Source: Parahalioglobus pacificus (GTDB lineage Bacteria > Pseudomonadota > Gammaproteobacteria > Pseudomonadales > Halieaceae). From it: a stretch of 64,000 nt of DNA. The translations under genes were made by a program, and so were the position numbers. The notes under the pieces are model-generated. The model saw nothing but the letters and a program-made list of their open reading frames with translations. It was not told the DNA's origin and did not search any database. Shown piece by piece: positions 18,638 to 27,494 of the stretch. The stretch spans positions 1,240,001 to 1,304,000 of the forward strand of contig NZ_BMYM01000001.1 in assembly GCF_014652275.1 (NCBI RefSeq). The letters are read 5' to 3'. How positions within the stretch are numbered: position 1 is the first letter of the stretch; the number at the start of each line of letters is the position of its first letter.

Positions 18638-19483
18638 TTAGCGCATTTCCCTGCGATGCATAAACGCCAGGCGTTCCAGCAAATGCACGTCCTGCTCGTT
18701 CTTCAGCAGGGCGCCATAGAGCGGCGGGATCGCCTTGGTGGGATCGCGTTCCTTGAGAATCTCATCGGGAATATCGTCGGCCATCAACAGTTTAAGCCAA
18801 TCGATCAGTTCTGAAGTTGAAGGCTTCTTCTTAAGGCCGGGAATAGCACGCACATCGAAGAACACCTCCAGCGCTTCCTGCACCAACTCCTCGGTAATTT
18901 TGGGGTGGTGAACATCGATAATTTCGCGCATCGTGTCGCGATCCGGGAAGTTGATGAAGTGGAAGAAGCAGCGACGCAGGAACGCATCGGGCAGCTCTTT
19001 CTCATTGTTGCTGGTAATTATAATGATGGGACGGTGCTTCGCCTTGATGGTTTCGCCGGTCTCGTAGACGAAAAACTCCATCTTATCCAGTTCTACCAGC
19101 AGATCGTTGGGGAACTCGATATCAGCTTTGTCGACCTCGTCGATCAGCAAAACCACTTGCTCGTCGGCCGCAAATGCTTCCCACAGCTTGCCTTTCTTAA
19201 TGTAGTTAGCAATGTCCTGAACTTTTTCATCGCCCAACTGAGAGTCGCGAAGACGGGAAACAGCATCGTATTCGTACAGGCCCTGCTGCGCCTTGGTTGT
19301 GCTCTTGATGTGCCACTGGATCAGTCGCTTACCCAGACCCTGCGCCACCTCTTCTGCCAACATGGTCTTACCGGTGCCAGGCTCCCCTTTGATCAACAAT
19401 GGGCGCTCCAGCGCAACGGCGGCATTAACCGCCATACGCAGATCGTCCGTGGCAACGTAGCGTTCTGTTCCTTCAAATTTCAT
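18638..19483 (-). CDS. MoxR-family AAA+ ATPase
   Basis: AAA+ chaperone-like ATPase with Walker A GEPGTGKT (residues 37-44), Walker B VVLLIDEVDKAD at about 110, sensor 1 IIIITSNNEKELP and an arginine finger region FLRRCFFHF. The 281-aa length is typical of the CoxD-like MoxR subfamily. The VWA gene follows after 4 bp, and a membrane VWA gene lies 71 bp upstream on the same strand, so the set looks like one functional module. A second, distinct MoxR stands at 47 kb. Confidence 0.93.
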   Translation of the reverse strand: MKFEGTERYVATDDLRMAVNAAVALERPLLIKGEPGTGKTMLAEEVAQGLGKRLIQWHIKSTTKAQQGLYEYDAVSRLRDSQLGDEKVQDIANYIKKGKLWEAFAADEQVVLLIDEVDKADIEFPNDLLVELDKMEFFVYETGETIKAKHRPIIIITSNNEKELPDAFLRRCFFHFINFPDRDTMREIIDVHHPKITEELVQEALEVFFDVRAIPGLKKKPSTSELIDWLKLLMADDIPDEILKERDPTKAIPPLYGALLKNEQDVHLLERLAFMHRREMR

Positions 19484-19554
19484 ACAACAACTTACCTGAT
19501 TATATTTTCAAAGCGCTCAAGAGTAGCGATAGGCCCTGTAGCGATCAAGTCACA

Positions 19555-21060
19555 TTAATCGCGCAGGCGGCTCGCGTAGGTGGCCAGTTTCTTCTGACGG
19601 CGGCGTTGCAGTAGCCATAGCAGGGCTGCAGCGGCAAACAACACCACCAGTACACCTGTAGTAGCGATACCCTCAATATCCTCCATGGGTACGTCCAGCG
19701 CACGGGTGGAGATCACAGCGGCACCTCCGCCAGGCAGTACGGTGAAATACTGGGTTGAGCGGCGCTGCAGTGCCGCTGTCTTTACCAGCACCGTGACACC
19801 GTATTCACCGGGCAATTCGGGGGCAACCACACTCGCGACATAGTCACCGGATGAACCTGACTGAGAGATCGGTGGTGTGGAAAGTCGACGCCCATCAACA
19901 TCCCTGACGACAACTTCCAACCCCTGTCTCACGGGAGCACGCGAGGCAGGAACATCGGCGGAAGTGCTAGTGACATTGAGAGAGGGATCTACCGCCATTG
20001 CGAGTTCTACGGTCTCACCAGGCAACACCGTGGCAGGCAGGGTTTCCACGGCGAGCTGGCTGTTAGCACCCAACACGACGCGTGCTCGCCACTGCCCCTC
20101 CCCCTCTAGCGTCCACTCGCCGCTCCGTGGCTTCTCAAGGGTAGCAGTGGCGTAATGGAGGCCCTTGGCCCAGCTCACACCCGGCTGTACATCAGCCGGG
20201 CGCAGACGCTGCCCCTCCGGCGAGATCAGCCGTAAACGTGCCTCACCGCTGGACCCGCTGAGGGCAACGGTCAATCGGCCGATGCTGTCGTCAACCGTAA
20301 AACGCCCCTCGCTATCGATGGGCACTTCGGTCGTCGGTAGTACTCGTTCCAGCAGGGCTACAATGCTGGCTGCGCGCGCTTCTGCATTAAATGCCTTGTA
20401 GGCATAACCATGACTGGCATTGGCCAATGTTCTCAGCACATCCCAGTCAGCCTCGGACGAAAGCGCCACTGCGAATAACTGGACATTGGGATCGGTCAGT
20501 GCCGGTAACAGGGCGTCAACCACGTTGCGAGACCTTGTTGCGGCAACCACCGGCGAGGCTGGCATCGCCCGCCTTCCATCACTGATCACAACGATCGAGC
20601 GCCGTCTGCCCTCCGGCAATGGGGCATCCACGGCGAGCTGCATAAGACTAGCCAAGTCATATTGACCGGCACCATCCGCGGCAGGTTCTGCGCTGTTCGG
20701 ATCACGCTCTATCAGCGCCGTGGCGCCCTCGTCGACCGATAGCGGCAACTGTCTTACCTGCTCCCGCAAGGGCGCATCAATCTCAGCAACCGGCAACAGC
20801 AATCCGCGCTCGCGCTGCCACACAGCCAGCCCGCTGCCCTTGGCAGCCAGACCCGCAATGAGATTGAGAACAGCGCGCTGACTGCCGTCACCCTCCACAT
20901 CATCCGGAGCGACGTCCAATATCACATGAATTTCAGCGGATGACACCGGCGATTGCGCGACGGTCGGAGTGGCGGCAAAAAGCGTGAGCGTCAGTACAGC
21001 CGCGATACCGCAAAGGGTTTGCACGACAGAACGTGCAACTGTGTTCGGCTGTGCGATCAC
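19555..21060 (-). CDS. periplasmic, C-terminally anchored VWA-like protein
   Basis: A 501-aa protein with an N-terminal signal peptide (hydrophobic residues 14-31, cleavage after TVAQ), a VWA-like domain, beta-rich repeats and one C-terminal membrane segment (GVLVVLFAAAALLWLL) followed by RRRQKK. The MIDAS position reads D49-V-A51-P-D53 rather than DxSxS, so canonical metal binding is probably lost. IVVISDGRRAMP marks the later VWA strand. The layout recalls the uncharacterised TIGR03503 family. It overlaps the 122-aa membrane gene by ATGA and precedes moxR. Confidence 0.78.
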   Translation of the reverse strand: MIAQPNTVARSVVQTLCGIAAVLTLTLFAATPTVAQSPVSSAEIHVILDVAPDDVEGDGSQRAVLNLIAGLAAKGSGLAVWQRERGLLLPVAEIDAPLREQVRQLPLSVDEGATALIERDPNSAEPAADGAGQYDLASLMQLAVDAPLPEGRRRSIVVISDGRRAMPASPVVAATRSRNVVDALLPALTDPNVQLFAVALSSEADWDVLRTLANASHGYAYKAFNAEARAASIVALLERVLPTTEVPIDSEGRFTVDDSIGRLTVALSGSSGEARLRLISPEGQRLRPADVQPGVSWAKGLHYATATLEKPRSGEWTLEGEGQWRARVVLGANSQLAVETLPATVLPGETVELAMAVDPSLNVTSTSADVPASRAPVRQGLEVVVRDVDGRRLSTPPISQSGSSGDYVASVVAPELPGEYGVTVLVKTAALQRRSTQYFTVLPGGGAAVISTRALDVPMEDIEGIATTGVLVVLFAAAALLWLLQRRRQKKLATYASRLRD

Positions 21061-21425
21061 GCCTGTTCCGGCTGCGTCTCTGGCTCAGCGCCCTTTCTGC
21101 GACGGAAAACCGTAAAGCGGGCAATCAGTGTGAGAACAACAGCGAGCCCGGCTGCATAAGACAGGGGTCTCAGGGCATGGGTAGCGCTATCCAGGCCGTC
21201 GGTTAGCATCTGGAAGCCGACCACGATGAGCGCCGGCGCCATGGTCTCTACACCCGGCTGCGGATAGGCAGGCGTCAGTAACAGAGCAGCGCCAAGCAGC
21301 ACCAGCAGCAATCGCCAACTGCGCCCCCAAACTTTGCGCAGACAGAAAGCCATCAGCAGCAGGGCAATAACCGCCGCTCCGCAATAAACGTATATCGCTG
21401 TGTGATATGACGCGTCAGTGAGCAC
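21057..21425 (-). CDS. small inner-membrane protein of the VWA/MoxR module
   Basis: A 122-aa hydrophobic protein with about four membrane segments (residues 10-28, 35-50, 63-80 and 88-105) and a basic/acidic tail RRRKGAEPETQPEQA. It overlaps ycgN by 11 bp at its start and the VWA gene by 4 bp at its end, so it is translated within the operon. No family was recognised; its placement suggests a membrane partner of the neighbouring VWA protein. Confidence 0.72.
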   Translation of the reverse strand: MLTDASYHTAIYVYCGAAVIALLLMAFCLRKVWGRSWRLLLVLLGAALLLTPAYPQPGVETMAPALIVVGFQMLTDGLDSATHALRPLSYAAGLAVVLTLIARFTVFRRRKGAEPETQPEQA

Positions 21426-21885
21426 CGGGACTCTCCTGCTCTACCCAGTGGATGATGTGCTCATCATAGCCATCGTCATGCACATATTCATCAGAAATCG
21501 CCTTCCCGCGAATGGAAATGCCTGCCGCGTGAACAGACTCCGGATCTCCCGAGACCAGCGGGTGCCAGGACGGCAATGGAAGACCCTGTGCACGCAGCCG
21601 ATAAGCGCAAGTCGATGGCAGCCAATAGTAATCAGCGGCGCGAGCTGCATCGAGTTGGACACAGTTTGGCACCAGTATAGATCGCTGGGCATAGTCGCTG
21701 CAGTGGCAGTGTTGTTCATCCAGATAACGGCAGCGGATACCGGTGTAGAACACCTCGCCCGAGCCCTCGTCTTCAAGCTTGTGCAGACAGCAGCGGGCAC
21801 AGCCATCACACAGGCGCTCCCACTGATCCGGATCCAGGGACTCCAGTGGCAAGGCATTGAACCAGGCAGATTCAACCTGGCTCAT
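21415..21885 (-). CDS. ycgN: YcgN family cysteine-cluster protein
   Basis: Conserved gammaproteobacterial protein (UPF0260) of unknown function with a conserved cysteine cluster: LCDGCARCCLHKLEDE, then IRCRYLDEQHCHCSDY and VPNC. These residues could bind a metal or Fe-S centre. The frame is open further upstream, but MSQVESAWF at 21885 matches the usual N-terminus and gives 156 aa; the start overlaps the ycgL end by 14 bp. The ycgL-ycgN pairing behind rnd is common in this group. Confidence 0.9.
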   Translation of the reverse strand: MSQVESAWFNALPLESLDPDQWERLCDGCARCCLHKLEDEGSGEVFYTGIRCRYLDEQHCHCSDYAQRSILVPNCVQLDAARAADYYWLPSTCAYRLRAQGLPLPSWHPLVSGDPESVHAAGISIRGKAISDEYVHDDGYDEHIIHWVEQESPGAH

Positions 21886-22135
21886 CGTCGCCCTCGCCCA
21901 CAGTCGGCGGCATTTGCAGATAAAAGCCATTGGCTTCGATCGATTCCAGCACAGCCGAAGCATCCGCGCGGGCTAGCTTGCGCTCTGGCGTCAGTAGCAG
22001 TGTCATCGCGCTGTGCGGCTCACCAAACTGCTTGAGCAATGGCTCGGGCACATCCACAAAGCCTTGCTGCTTATCCACGTAGAGGTACATCCCCTCTCGC
22101 CGCGGGCTTCTGAAAATCTCAATCAAGCGCTTCAC
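21872..22135 (-). CDS. ycgL: YcgL domain protein
   Basis: Small conserved protein of the YcgL family (IEIFRSPRREGMYLYVDKQQ... GYLQ-type end FYLQMPP). The GTG at 22135 gives 87 aa and overlaps the rnd stop in GTGA; the longer open frame upstream lies inside rnd and is unlikely. Function unknown; it is regularly linked to rnd (RNase D) in gammaproteobacteria. Confidence 0.9.
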   Translation of the reverse strand: MKRLIEIFRSPRREGMYLYVDKQQGFVDVPEPLLKQFGEPHSAMTLLLTPERKLARADASAVLESIEANGFYLQMPPTVGEGDDEPG

Positions 22136-23250
22136 GCCGCGCCCTCCCTTGTCAGATATTGACGCAGTGGTTGTATCGCCGCTGTCTCGCGCCAGCCCCA
22201 CCAGTGCGCGGGTTCATGAATCGCCACACCTTCGGACTCACGCAACAAGAGCTCATAATCCTTTGCCTGCAGTAAAGCTTCCGGAGCCATGTCCAGCCCT
22301 TCCGCAACGGCTCGCGCGCGAGCTTTCAGGGCTTTGAGTTTATTGCGCTGGCCTGAATTGAGCGGCTCGGGTAGTGGCGCCGGACACTCAGCATCCGGTC
22401 GCTCGGCGCACTCTGCAACGCAGCCCAACAGCGCATCGCCGAACCGCCTTACCGCGCCCTGCGGCAACTCAGTGGCCCTGGCCAATTGCCTCACCGAGGC
22501 GGGCATCGCTTTAGCAATGGCCAGGCATGCCTTGTCGTCAATAATCCATCCTCGCGGCTTATCACGCTTGATCGCGGTAGCCTCTCGCCACTGACAAATG
22601 CTCTCGAGGGCAGCCAACTGCTGTGGGCGTAAGTGCCAGGCAGATTTGATTTTTCGGTAGTAGTTACTGCGACTCTGGCCGAAAGCCGCAACAGCATCAG
22701 CCCCCTCAGCGAGTACCCAGTCGACACGCCCGACTTGCTCCGCAGCCGCTAACAAGTCGCGATAGACTGTCAGCAGATAGGTCACGTCCTGTGCCGCATA
22801 CTCACACTGGGATTGGGTCAAAGGCCGCTGCAACCAGTCGGATCGCGTCTCGCCCTTGGGTAGATCCACATCGCAGTGCTCGAGAACCAAAGCGCGATAG
22901 CCCAAACCAAATCCGCGGTTCAGCAAGGCTGCGCCACGCTGCGTATCAAACAGTGGCTGCGGCAAAACGCCCAGCCAATGGTCAAACACCTCCAGGTCTT
23001 CGCTGGCAGAGTGTAAGACTTTCACCGTGCGGTCGTCGGTTAACAGGTCCTTCAGCGGCTGCGTGTTTCCCAGCGTCAGCGGGTCGATCAACAGTGCTTC
23101 GCTTTCAAAGCACAGCTGCACCAGCGCAACTTTCGGAAAATAGGTGTTGCGGCGCATAAACTCGGTATCAACGGCCACCGCCGTCGCCGATGCGTGCGCA
23201 GCCAACGCTTCGGCGAGCTCAGCATCGCCCTCTATCAATCGCCAGCTCAT
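22132..23250 (-). CDS. rnd: ribonuclease D
   Basis: 3'-5' exoribonuclease that trims tRNA precursors and other stable RNAs. The DEDDy exonuclease motifs are visible: [10 protein letters not shown] (residues 30-39), [10 protein letters not shown] (about 80-89) and [13 protein letters not shown] (about 151-163), the last supplying the catalytic Tyr/Asp. An HRDC domain follows (about residues 210-290). The 372-aa length is normal. Its start overlaps the recR stop by 4 bp, tying it to the dnaX-ybaB-recR transcript. Confidence 0.95.
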   Translation of the reverse strand: MSWRLIEGDAELAEALAAHASATAVAVDTEFMRRNTYFPKVALVQLCFESEALLIDPLTLGNTQPLKDLLTDDRTVKVLHSASEDLEVFDHWLGVLPQPLFDTQRGAALLNRGFGLGYRALVLEHCDVDLPKGETRSDWLQRPLTQSQCEYAAQDVTYLLTVYRDLLAAAEQVGRVDWVLAEGADAVAAFGQSRSNYYRKIKSAWHLRPQQLAALESICQWREATAIKRDKPRGWIIDDKACLAIAKAMPASVRQLARATELPQGAVRRFGDALLGCVAECAERPDAECPAPLPEPLNSGQRNKLKALKARARAVAEGLDMAPEALLQAKDYELLLRESEGVAIHEPAHWWGWRETAAIQPLRQYLTREGAA

Positions 23251-23855
23251 CGCTGCGCATCCACAGGCACTCGCCCTGACAGCGCGTGCGCCAGGGTTGA
23301 ACCATCCACATATTCCAGCTCACCGCCCAACGGCACTCCGTGGGCAATGCGCGTCAAACTAATCCCCGTGCCCGCTAGCATATCAGTCAGGAAATACGCG
23401 GTAGCCTCTCCCTCAACAGTGGGATTGGTGGCCAGAATGACTTCCTTGACTTCGCCGTCAGTCACTTGCCGCTGAAACACATCGAGGCCAATATCGTCGG
23501 GGCCTATTCCATCAATGGGCGACAAATGCCCCATCAGCACAAAGTACACGCCCCGGTAGCTGGCGCTTTGCTCCAGAGCCAACACATCCGCGGGGCTCTC
23601 GACCACGCAGACGGTCGATCGATCTCTGCGCGGATCGGCACAAATTTCGCACAGCGTCTCCTCGGCAAAATTTCGACACCGGGAACAGTGCCCGATCTTT
23701 TCGACAGCTTCTGTCAGTGACTGCGCCAATGTTTCAGCTCCCTCCCGGTCCCGTTCCAACAAGTGCAGACTCATACGCTGTGCAGACCGAGGCCCAACGC
23801 CCGGCAGACACCGCAGGGCCTCAATCAAGGATTCAAGGGCTGGACTAAACTTCAT
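23247..23855 (-). CDS. recR: recombination mediator RecR
   Basis: Acts with RecF/RecO to load RecA on gapped DNA. A helix-hairpin-helix occurs at residues 5-30 ([19 protein letters not shown]), a four-cysteine zinc motif at about 57-72 ([16 protein letters not shown]), and the Toprim domain begins [10 protein letters not shown]. The 202-aa length is standard. It lies 9 bp after ybaB and overlaps rnd by 4 bp. Confidence 0.97.
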   Translation of the reverse strand: MKFSPALESLIEALRCLPGVGPRSAQRMSLHLLERDREGAETLAQSLTEAVEKIGHCSRCRNFAEETLCEICADPRRDRSTVCVVESPADVLALEQSASYRGVYFVLMGHLSPIDGIGPDDIGLDVFQRQVTDGEVKEVILATNPTVEGEATAYFLTDMLAGTGISLTRIAHGVPLGGELEYVDGSTLAHALSGRVPVDAQR

Positions 23856-23864
23856 CGCGAGACC

Positions 23865-24188
23865 TCAAAATGGCATTTTGAAGCCTGCAGGGAGGTTTAA
23901 CCCTGCCGCCAAACCTGACATTGCATCTCGATTGTGTGCCTCAACCCGGCGGACCGCATCATTCACAGCAGCGGCGAGCAGATCTTCCAATACCGACTTT
24001 TCCTCGTTGAGCACACTGGGGTCAATGGTGACTCGCTTGACGTCATGACGCCCCGTCATCACCACGGTGACCAAGCCTGCCCCGGATTCACCGGTGACCT
24101 CAGCTTTTGCCAGGTCTTCCTGTGCCTGCTGCATATCGGCCTGCATCTGCTGGGCCTGCTTCATTAAATCCGTAATCGAACCCTTCAT
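23865..24188 (-). CDS. ybaB: nucleoid-associated protein YbaB/EbfC
   Basis: A small dimeric DNA-binding protein (107 aa) with the family N-terminus [26 protein letters not shown] (helical, given here by its first and last segments) and the conserved [25 protein letters not shown] strand region. It sits between dnaX and recR, 8 bp after dnaX, as in most gammaproteobacteria. Confidence 0.96.
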   Translation of the reverse strand: MKGSITDLMKQAQQMQADMQQAQEDLAKAEVTGESGAGLVTVVMTGRHDVKRVTIDPSVLNEEKSVLEDLLAAAVNDAVRRVEAHNRDAMSGLAAGLNLPAGFKMPF

Positions 24189-24196
24189 GGTTTTCC

Positions 24197-26017
24197 TCAG
24201 GTATCCAGTGGACGAATTGAGTCCATGTCCAATTCTCCGTCGAAGTGCTGCATCAACTGTTGTAACAGAGCATCCTGCTGAATGGCGGACACCGCCTGGT
24301 GCTGGCGCTCTTCGATCAAGCGCTGGCGGCGCGCTGCGGGTGTTTCTGACATCACCGCCGCCACCGCAATGGTTACAGTCAGGGGCTGGCCGTAAAAGTT
24401 CTCCAGGGCCAGCCTGATTTTATCGCGGTGCCCATCGTTAAACAGGGTCGCATTATCCTGATCCAATACAAACTCAAGTTCCGTTCCTTCGATGCGGCGC
24501 AGCTCGCAATGACTGGCCACGTTGTGCACGATGCCGGCAAGCCCCAACTGTTCCAGTGCCTGTGCCCAGCCCCCCGGCGCCAAATCAGACAAGCGGCCAA
24601 CCGCGGGCTGCAGCGGTGCCGAGTCACCGGGGTTGGGACCGGGTGCAGCTGAGGTACCCCCCGAGGTGGCAGGGTCTAGCGAGTGTGCTGACTGGGTTGT
24701 GCGCCCAGTCTCCAGCTGGGGCTCATCTACCCGGATGCTACTGCTAGCGCGGGTTACAGCGGCACGGCTTGGCGTCAACTCCGCTTCAGCGACGAGGGAC
24801 TTGGGCGATGCGCTACCTGAATCAGGTAGCGGATATTGCTTTTTTGCGGCGTCGGCGCCGACCTCGCCGGCAATGTTGGTATTGTCAGCCGCAAGCGAAA
24901 AGTCGCCCTCGTTCATTTCGGTGTCAATCACCGCCTGTGGCCGGAACGCAATCATTCGCAGCAAAATCATCTCGAAGCCACTGCGAGGATCCCCCGCCAT
25001 CGGCAGGTCTCGCTTCCCGTTGATAGCCACCTGGTAAAGCAACTGCACGTCGTCCGCACTGAAGGTCGCCGCCAGCGATGTCACCCGCTCAGCATCCCCC
25101 CAGCCATTGTCCACGGCATCGGGTACCAATTGCGCCACGGCAACGCGATGCAAAAGGTTGATCAGTTCATTGAGGCTGCCTTCGAAATCCGGCGCGTGCT
25201 CGGACATCTGCGAGACCACCTGCAATAGCTCGCCAGGCTGATCGGCTGCCACGGCCTCCAGTATCTGATAGACAAAGCGCAAATCGACCGTGCCCAGCAT
25301 TGTGCCAACATCGGCTTCCGTCAGCTGGCCGGAGCCAAATGCGATAGCCTGATCCGTGAGGCTCAGGGCATCGCGCATACTGCCAGCGGCGGCCCGTCCC
25401 AATAACCACAGCGCCTGATCTTCGTAGCTAATCATCTCTTCACTGAGCACGTGAGCGAGGTGTGCGACGATTTGCTCGGGGAGCATGTTTTTGAGGTTGA
25501 ACTGGAGGCAACGCGACAGAATCGTCGCCGGCAGTTTTTGCGGATCGGTGGTCGCCAGCAGAAATTTCACGTGGGGCGGCGGCTCTTCGAGCGTCTTTAG
25601 AAGCGCATTAAAACTGTGCGTAGACAGCATATGCACCTCATCGATCAGGTACACCTTGTAGCGTGCGCGGGTGGGAGCGTATTGCACGTTCTCCAGCAAT
25701 TCGCGTGTGTCATCAACCTTTGTTTTGGACGCAGCATCGACTTCGATGAGGTCTACGCAGCGGCCCTCCGCGATTTCGAGGCAGGAGGCACAGGTGCCAC
25801 AAGGTTCAGAGCTAACCCCGGTATCACAGTTCAGGCATTTGGCGAGAATTCTCGCGACGGTGGTCTTGCCCACCCCGCGGGTGCCGGTAAACAGATAGGC
25901 ATGGTGCAGGCGGTCATGGTCCAGTGCATTGATCAGAGCCTGCAGTACGTGCTCCTGCCCCACCATCTCGCGAAACGTTGACGGACGCCATTTGCGCGCC
26001 AGTACCTGATATGACAT
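24197..26017 (-). CDS. dnaX: DNA polymerase III subunits tau and gamma
   Basis: Clamp-loader ATPase and replisome organiser. [12 protein letters not shown] at 26017 is the usual start, giving a 606-aa tau; an open frame 42 codons longer runs toward ffs and is not needed. Walker [10 protein letters not shown] lies at about residues 44-52, a zinc site around [16 protein letters not shown], and DEVHMLS at about 125. Domains III-V for polymerase and DnaB contact follow a low-complexity linker. Inside the linker (codons 391-393) is a GCA-AAA-AAG slippery site with a downstream hairpin. A -1 shift would end after five more residues, giving a 398-aa gamma form. Confidence 0.97.
   Translation of the reverse strand: MSYQVLARKWRPSTFREMVGQEHVLQALINALDHDRLHHAYLFTGTRGVGKTTVARILAKCLNCDTGVSSEPCGTCASCLEIAEGRCVDLIEVDAASKTKVDDTRELLENVQYAPTRARYKVYLIDEVHMLSTHSFNALLKTLEEPPPHVKFLLATTDPQKLPATILSRCLQFNLKNMLPEQIVAHLAHVLSEEMISYEDQALWLLGRAAAGSMRDALSLTDQAIAFGSGQLTEADVGTMLGTVDLRFVYQILEAVAADQPGELLQVVSQMSEHAPDFEGSLNELINLLHRVAVAQLVPDAVDNGWGDAERVTSLAATFSADDVQLLYQVAINGKRDLPMAGDPRSGFEMILLRMIAFRPQAVIDTEMNEGDFSLAADNTNIAGEVGADAAKKQYPLPDSGSASPKSLVAEAELTPSRAAVTRASSSIRVDEPQLETGRTTQSAHSLDPATSGGTSAAPGPNPGDSAPLQPAVGRLSDLAPGGWAQALEQLGLAGIVHNVASHCELRRIEGTELEFVLDQDNATLFNDGHRDKIRLALENFYGQPLTVTIAVAAVMSETPAARRQRLIEERQHQAVSAIQQDALLQQLMQHFDGELDMDSIRPLDT
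24811..24845 (-). promoter_or_regulatory. programmed -1 ribosomal frameshift signal in dnaX
   Basis: Reading the coding (minus) strand, the heptamer A-AAA-AAG (24845-24839) lies in frame as GCA AAA AAG, the same context as Escherichia coli dnaX. Seven bases later comes a near-perfect hairpin with 10-bp arms CGCTACCTGA / TCAGGTAGCG (24831-24811). After a -1 slip the codons are GCA ATA TCC GCT ACC TGA, with the stop at 24824-24822. The E. coli-type upstream Shine-Dalgarno stimulator is at best weak (GAGG about 16 bases upstream). Confidence 0.88.
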
Positions 26018-26115
26018 GCCTGAGAATAAGCCCTGAGTAAGTGCCGGTAAGGAAGGATACACCAGCCGAATACTGACCGGTACTTGGGAGCGTTTTATTG
26101 GCGGGGAAAAATGGA

Positions 26116-26225
26116 GGCGACCCGAACAGCCACACCCCGGCACACGAGTCAGTAACTACCGTTGCTCCCTTCCGGGCCTGGCGGGGTTCGCTACTTATCA
26201 TTGCGGGGGGACCGCCCGGGCCACC
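26116..26225 (-). ncRNA. ffs: 4.5S RNA, signal recognition particle RNA
   Basis: RNA component of the signal recognition particle; binds Ffh. The diagnostic apical part CCAGGCCCGGAAGGGAGCA, followed by ACGGTAG, is on the minus strand at about 26152-26180. The proposed ends pair as a 9-bp closing stem (5' GGUGGCCCG with 3' CGGGUCGCC, two G-U pairs), giving about 110 nt against 114 in E. coli. The ends are set by this pairing and are approximate. It lies upstream of dnaX, with an ATTTTT tract just past the 3' end that could act as a terminator. Confidence 0.92.
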
Positions 26226-26258
26226 ACAGCAGCGCGGACCACCGCGCAGAGGGCGCGT

Positions 26259-26287
26259 ATTGTCCCCAAATCCCCCCTGCCACGCAA
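26259..26287 (-). promoter_or_regulatory. predicted ffs promoter
   Basis: On the minus strand TTGCGT (26287-26282) and GACAAT (26264-26259) are 17 bp apart and followed by the GC-rich discriminator ACGCGCCC, typical of stable-RNA promoters. Transcription would start near 26252, leaving a leader of about 26 nt containing the hairpin GCGCGG-TGGT-CCGCGC before the mature 4.5S RNA. Confidence 0.5.
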
Positions 26288-26306
26288 GCAATCCATTTCC
26301 AATGAC

Positions 26307-26355
26307 TTGACGTAGATGTTATATCCTTTAACATTAATGTTATACGTTTTAACAT
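26307..26355 (+). promoter_or_regulatory. efflux operon promoter with twin palindromic operators
   Basis: Two 19-bp sites, ATGTTATATCCTTTAACAT (26316-26334) and ATGTTATACGTTTTAACAT (26337-26355), are each an ATGTTA-N7-TAACAT inverted repeat and are spaced 21 bp start to start, two helical turns. TTGACG at 26307-26312 is a good -35 element, and the expected -10 position falls at the end of the first palindrome. The adaptor RBS GAGG begins 1-2 bases after the second. The TetR protein encoded at the operon end is the natural candidate ligand. Confidence 0.75.
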
Positions 26356-26368
26356 TGAGGTGTGCATC

Positions 26369-27493
26369 ATGCTTCAGACAGCACTCAAACGCGTCACCGC
26401 ATCGCAAAGCACCGTCGCTATCGCGGCAGCTATCGGCACCACTGCGCTACTGACCACACTGCTGCACACCCGCGCGGGTACCGGCAACGAGGGCGCGACC
26501 ATCGAGCCACTCCCCGTGGCAATTACGCCCTACGCCACGTCCAGCAACTTCGAGCGCGAAGTCACTTTTTTAGGTTTGGTGCGTGCAAGCCAGCGAAGTG
26601 ATGTCGGCTTCGAAGTGTCCGGTATGGTGGCAAAAATCACTGTGCGGGAGGGCCAGCGGTTCGAGGCCGACGAGGAACTGGCACAGCTGAGCACCGCACA
26701 GATTGCTGCCCAGCGGGATGCCGCCGCGGCTGACAAAGAACGCGTCACTGCAGAGCTTGAGCTCGCACGACTCAAGGAGAAACGGCAGAAGGATCTGCGC
26801 GCCACCGGCGCTGTATCGCGCGAGGCCTTCGATGAGACGCGGCTGCAGGCCCGGGCACTGGCAGCCCAGTTGAAATCTGTTGACGCACAGCTTGCCCGGA
26901 TTCAACTCGACCTGGACAAAACTACGTTACGGGCTCCTTACGCCGGAGTAGTTGCCCAGCGTAGGGTGAATGCCGGAGCGGTAGTCTCCGCGGGGGCGCC
27001 TGTTCTACGCATCGTTGCCGAGGGCGCGCGCGAGGCCCATGTCGGAATTGCGATTGAACAGGCCGCCAAGCTGAATGCAGGTGCTAGCTACCCACTCACA
27101 CTGCGCGGCGAAACTGTCAGTGCAACGCTGCGATCACTGCGCCCGGACGTTGACCCAAGCACTATGACCACCACCGCCGTGTTTGATTTGCCAGCCGACG
27201 TGCAGGGTCTGGATGGCGAGCCCGTCACCCTCACCCTGGGAGAAACAGTGACCGATACCGGCGGCTGGCTGCCGATGACCGCGCTGATCGAGGGTGAACG
27301 GGGTCTGTGGACCGTTATGCGCCTTGATGAAACCGGCGACTCGCCCACGGCCATCCGTGAGGCGGTTGAGGTGTTGCACGTGCACGGAGATGAAGCCTAC
27401 GTGAGAGGCACACTGGTGGATGGCCAGGCGATTATTGCCACCGGCATACACCGTGTCACACCAGGCGCACCACTGGTCGCCGTGGAGTACTGA
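26369..27493 (+). CDS. RND efflux periplasmic adaptor (membrane fusion protein)
   Basis: Periplasmic adaptor joining an RND pump to an outer-membrane channel. The N-terminus has a single hydrophobic anchor (about residues 15-32). The beta-barrel and lipoyl halves flank an alpha-hairpin (about residues 100-185, rich in A/E/K/R, with LEKTT-type turn LDKTTLRAPYAGVVAQRRVN). No lipobox cysteine is present. ATG 26369, 8 bases after GAGG, is preferred over an upstream GTG at 26360. The permease starts 1 base past its stop. No outer-membrane factor gene is adjacent. Confidence 0.92.
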   Translation: MLQTALKRVTASQSTVAIAAAIGTTALLTTLLHTRAGTGNEGATIEPLPVAITPYATSSNFEREVTFLGLVRASQRSDVGFEVSGMVAKITVREGQRFEADEELAQLSTAQIAAQRDAAAADKERVTAELELARLKEKRQKDLRATGAVSREAFDETRLQARALAAQLKSVDAQLARIQLDLDKTTLRAPYAGVVAQRRVNAGAVVSAGAPVLRIVAEGAREAHVGIAIEQAAKLNAGASYPLTLRGETVSATLRSLRPDVDPSTMTTTAVFDLPADVQGLDGEPVTLTLGETVTDTGGWLPMTALIEGERGLWTVMRLDETGDSPTAIREAVEVLHVHGDEAYVRGTLVDGQAIIATGIHRVTPGAPLVAVEY

Positions 27494-27494
27494 T

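Noticed and set aside
25897-26290. Longer DnaX start reading back through ffs
   Set aside because: The extra 42 residues have no homology to the family and would overlap the 4.5S RNA gene; [12 protein letters not shown] is the standard start.
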